Shown in pieces: positions 63,182-64,000 of a stretch of 64,000 nt of DNA. The DNA lies in NCBI RefSeq assembly GCF_015679185.1, contig NZ_CP064939.1:682001-746000 (forward strand). The letters are read 5' to 3'. A program made the position numbers and the translations under genes. The notes beneath the pieces are model-generated. The model was given only the letters and a program-made list of their open reading frames with translations. It was not told where the DNA came from and searched no databases. The DNA comes from Pedobacter endophyticus (GTDB lineage: Bacteria > Bacteroidota > Bacteroidia > Sphingobacteriales > Sphingobacteriaceae). The first letter of the stretch is position 1. Each line of letters opens with the position of its first letter.

Positions 63182-63511
63182 ATGAAAAGATACTGCTTTA
63201 CACTCGATTTGATCGATGATGACGAACTTATTGCTGCGTACAAGCAGTATCATCAAGCGGTTTGGCCTGAGATTTTAGACAGCATTACCTCCGCTGGCAT
63301 TACCGATATGGAGATATACCTCAGTGGAAACCGCCTCTTTATGATTATGGACACGAACGAGGCTTTCTCTTTTGACGAAAAAGCGAAGGCCGATTTGAAA
63401 AATACTAAAGTGCAGGAATGGGAAACTTTGATGTGGAAATACCAGCAAGCGCTTCCCGGTGCAAAAGCGGGCGAAAAATGGAGAATGATGGATAAAATCT
63501 TTAAACTTTAA
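63182..63511 (+). CDS. L-rhamnose/L-fucose mutarotase (RhaM-type)
   Basis: 109 residues from the ATG at 63,182, 2 bp after the hydrolase stop. It is the small alpha+beta-barrel mutarotase fold: MKRYCFTLDLIDDDELIAAY, QYHQAVWPEILDSI (active-site His), GITDMEIYLSGNRLFMIMD and PGAKAGEKWRMMDKIF. It speeds alpha/beta anomer exchange of a deoxy sugar ahead of the dehydrogenase. Overlap with a longer alternative frame upstream is not credible. Confidence 0.88.
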   Translation: MKRYCFTLDLIDDDELIAAYKQYHQAVWPEILDSITSAGITDMEIYLSGNRLFMIMDTNEAFSFDEKAKADLKNTKVQEWETLMWKYQQALPGAKAGEKWRMMDKIFKL

Positions 63512-63514
63512 TTT

Positions 63515-64000
63515 ATGATTGACACGCACGTACACTTCTGGAATTTTGATCCCGTTAGAGATAGTTGGATTACCGATGACATGAAAGTTATCCGAAAAGA
63601 TTTTTCGCCCAAAAACCTGATGCGAATTTACGGTGAGCTTAAAATTTCGGGATGTATTGCCGTGCAGGCCAGTCAGACAGAAGCAGAGAACGAATTTCTG
63701 CTCTCCTTAGCTAATCACAACGATATTATTAAGGGAATTGTAGGATGGATTGATCTGAAAAACCCGAATTTGATTGAGCGATTATACTATTGGAACAACT
63801 TTAAGAAAATTAAGGGCTGGCGACATGTGCTTCAGGCCGAAAGCGCTGAGTTTATTCTCGATCCCAAATTTATCGATGGTATTAAACAGCTGAAAAATTA
63901 CGGTTACACATACGATTTGCTATGTTACCACAATCAATTGGAAAGCATCATTAAAATGGTCGATCAAATTCCCGAGCAGCCTTTTGTGTTAGATCATTGC
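63515..64000 (+). CDS. Amidohydrolase-family sugar lactonase (C-terminus cut by window edge)
   Basis: Hand-translated from the ATG at 63,515, 3 bp after the mutarotase stop; 162 codons to the window end with no stop. It begins MIDTHVHFWNFDPVRDSWIT, the HxH metal motif of Amidohydrolase_2. Then GCIAVQASQTEAENEFLLSL, GIVGWIDLKNPNL and GWRHVLQAES follow, and it ends FVLDHC. This is the L-fuconolactonase/L-rhamnono-lactonase family. It would hydrolyse the lactone formed by a sugar dehydrogenase. The position in an SDR-FAH-mutarotase operon supports this. Confidence 0.85.
   Translation, partial: MIDTHVHFWNFDPVRDSWITDDMKVIRKDFSPKNLMRIYGELKISGCIAVQASQTEAENEFLLSLANHNDIIKGIVGWIDLKNPNLIERLYYWNNFKKIKGWRHVLQAESAEFILDPKFIDGIKQLKNYGYTYDLLCYHNQLESIIKMVDQIPEQPFVLDHC

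Overview
The window looks like part of the chromosome of a soil- or plant-associated Bacteroidota, most likely a Sphingobacteriaceae member such as Pedobacter. The evidence is two SusC/SusD pairs, many secreted or lipoprotein glycosidases, weak Shine-Dalgarno signals, moderate-to-low GC, and intergenic regions packed with short palindromic repeats. Nothing here identifies a species.

Layout. From 1 to 25,985 all genes read on the minus strand and encode secreted pectin enzymes: a partial beta-helix protein (GH141-like), a sugar isomerase/epimerase-fold protein, an alpha/beta-hydrolase esterase with an STN-like N-domain, a BNR/sialidase-like propeller, a DUF3826 protein, GH78, GH2, an SGNH O-acetylesterase, a GH143-like protein, GH43, GH140 (apiosidase family), a 1051-residue bimodular protein, and two paralogous PL1 pectate lyases. 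From 27.2 to 40.2 kb lie SusD-1/SusC-1, then a lipoprotein/SusD-2/SusC-2 operon. Between them sits a 1.4-kb repeat-bounded island holding one plus-strand gene of unknown function (33,119-33,625) and a dense palindromic array. From 40.5 to 60.5 kb lie a second DUF3826 gene, a FucI-like isomerase, a divergent AraC regulator, a DapA-family aldolase, an SSS symporter, a GH2 with malectin domain, GH95, GH28, a GH142-like (alpha/alpha)6-barrel protein and a GH67-like glycosidase. From 61.1 kb to the end a plus-strand operon encodes an oxidative deoxy-sugar pathway: SDR dehydrogenase, FAH-family hydrolase, RhaM/FucU-type mutarotase, and a truncated lactonase-type amidohydrolase.

Reading as a system. 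GH140, GH95, GH78, GH28, GH43, two GH2, GH141-, GH142- and GH143-like proteins, two esterase types and pectate lyases together point to rhamnogalacturonan-II (RG-II) plus homogalacturonan degradation. SusC/D pairs would import oligosaccharides. The isomerase, aldolase, symporter and oxidative operon would handle the released unusual sugars (fucose, rhamnose, L-galactose, perhaps Kdo/Dha). This is inferred from family membership; no substrate can be proven from sequence.

Non-coding DNA. At least nine palindromic repeat families occur, some in tandem arrays, some chimeric, one supplying the start codon of a gene. There is also a 204-bp MITE-like insertion with 17-bp terminal inverted repeats and an apparent 8-bp target duplication. 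A conserved upstream element precedes the pectate lyase pair, SusC-1 and, more weakly, the GH67-like operon and SusC-2. The most enigmatic item is the 33.1-34.1 kb gene plus palindrome array.
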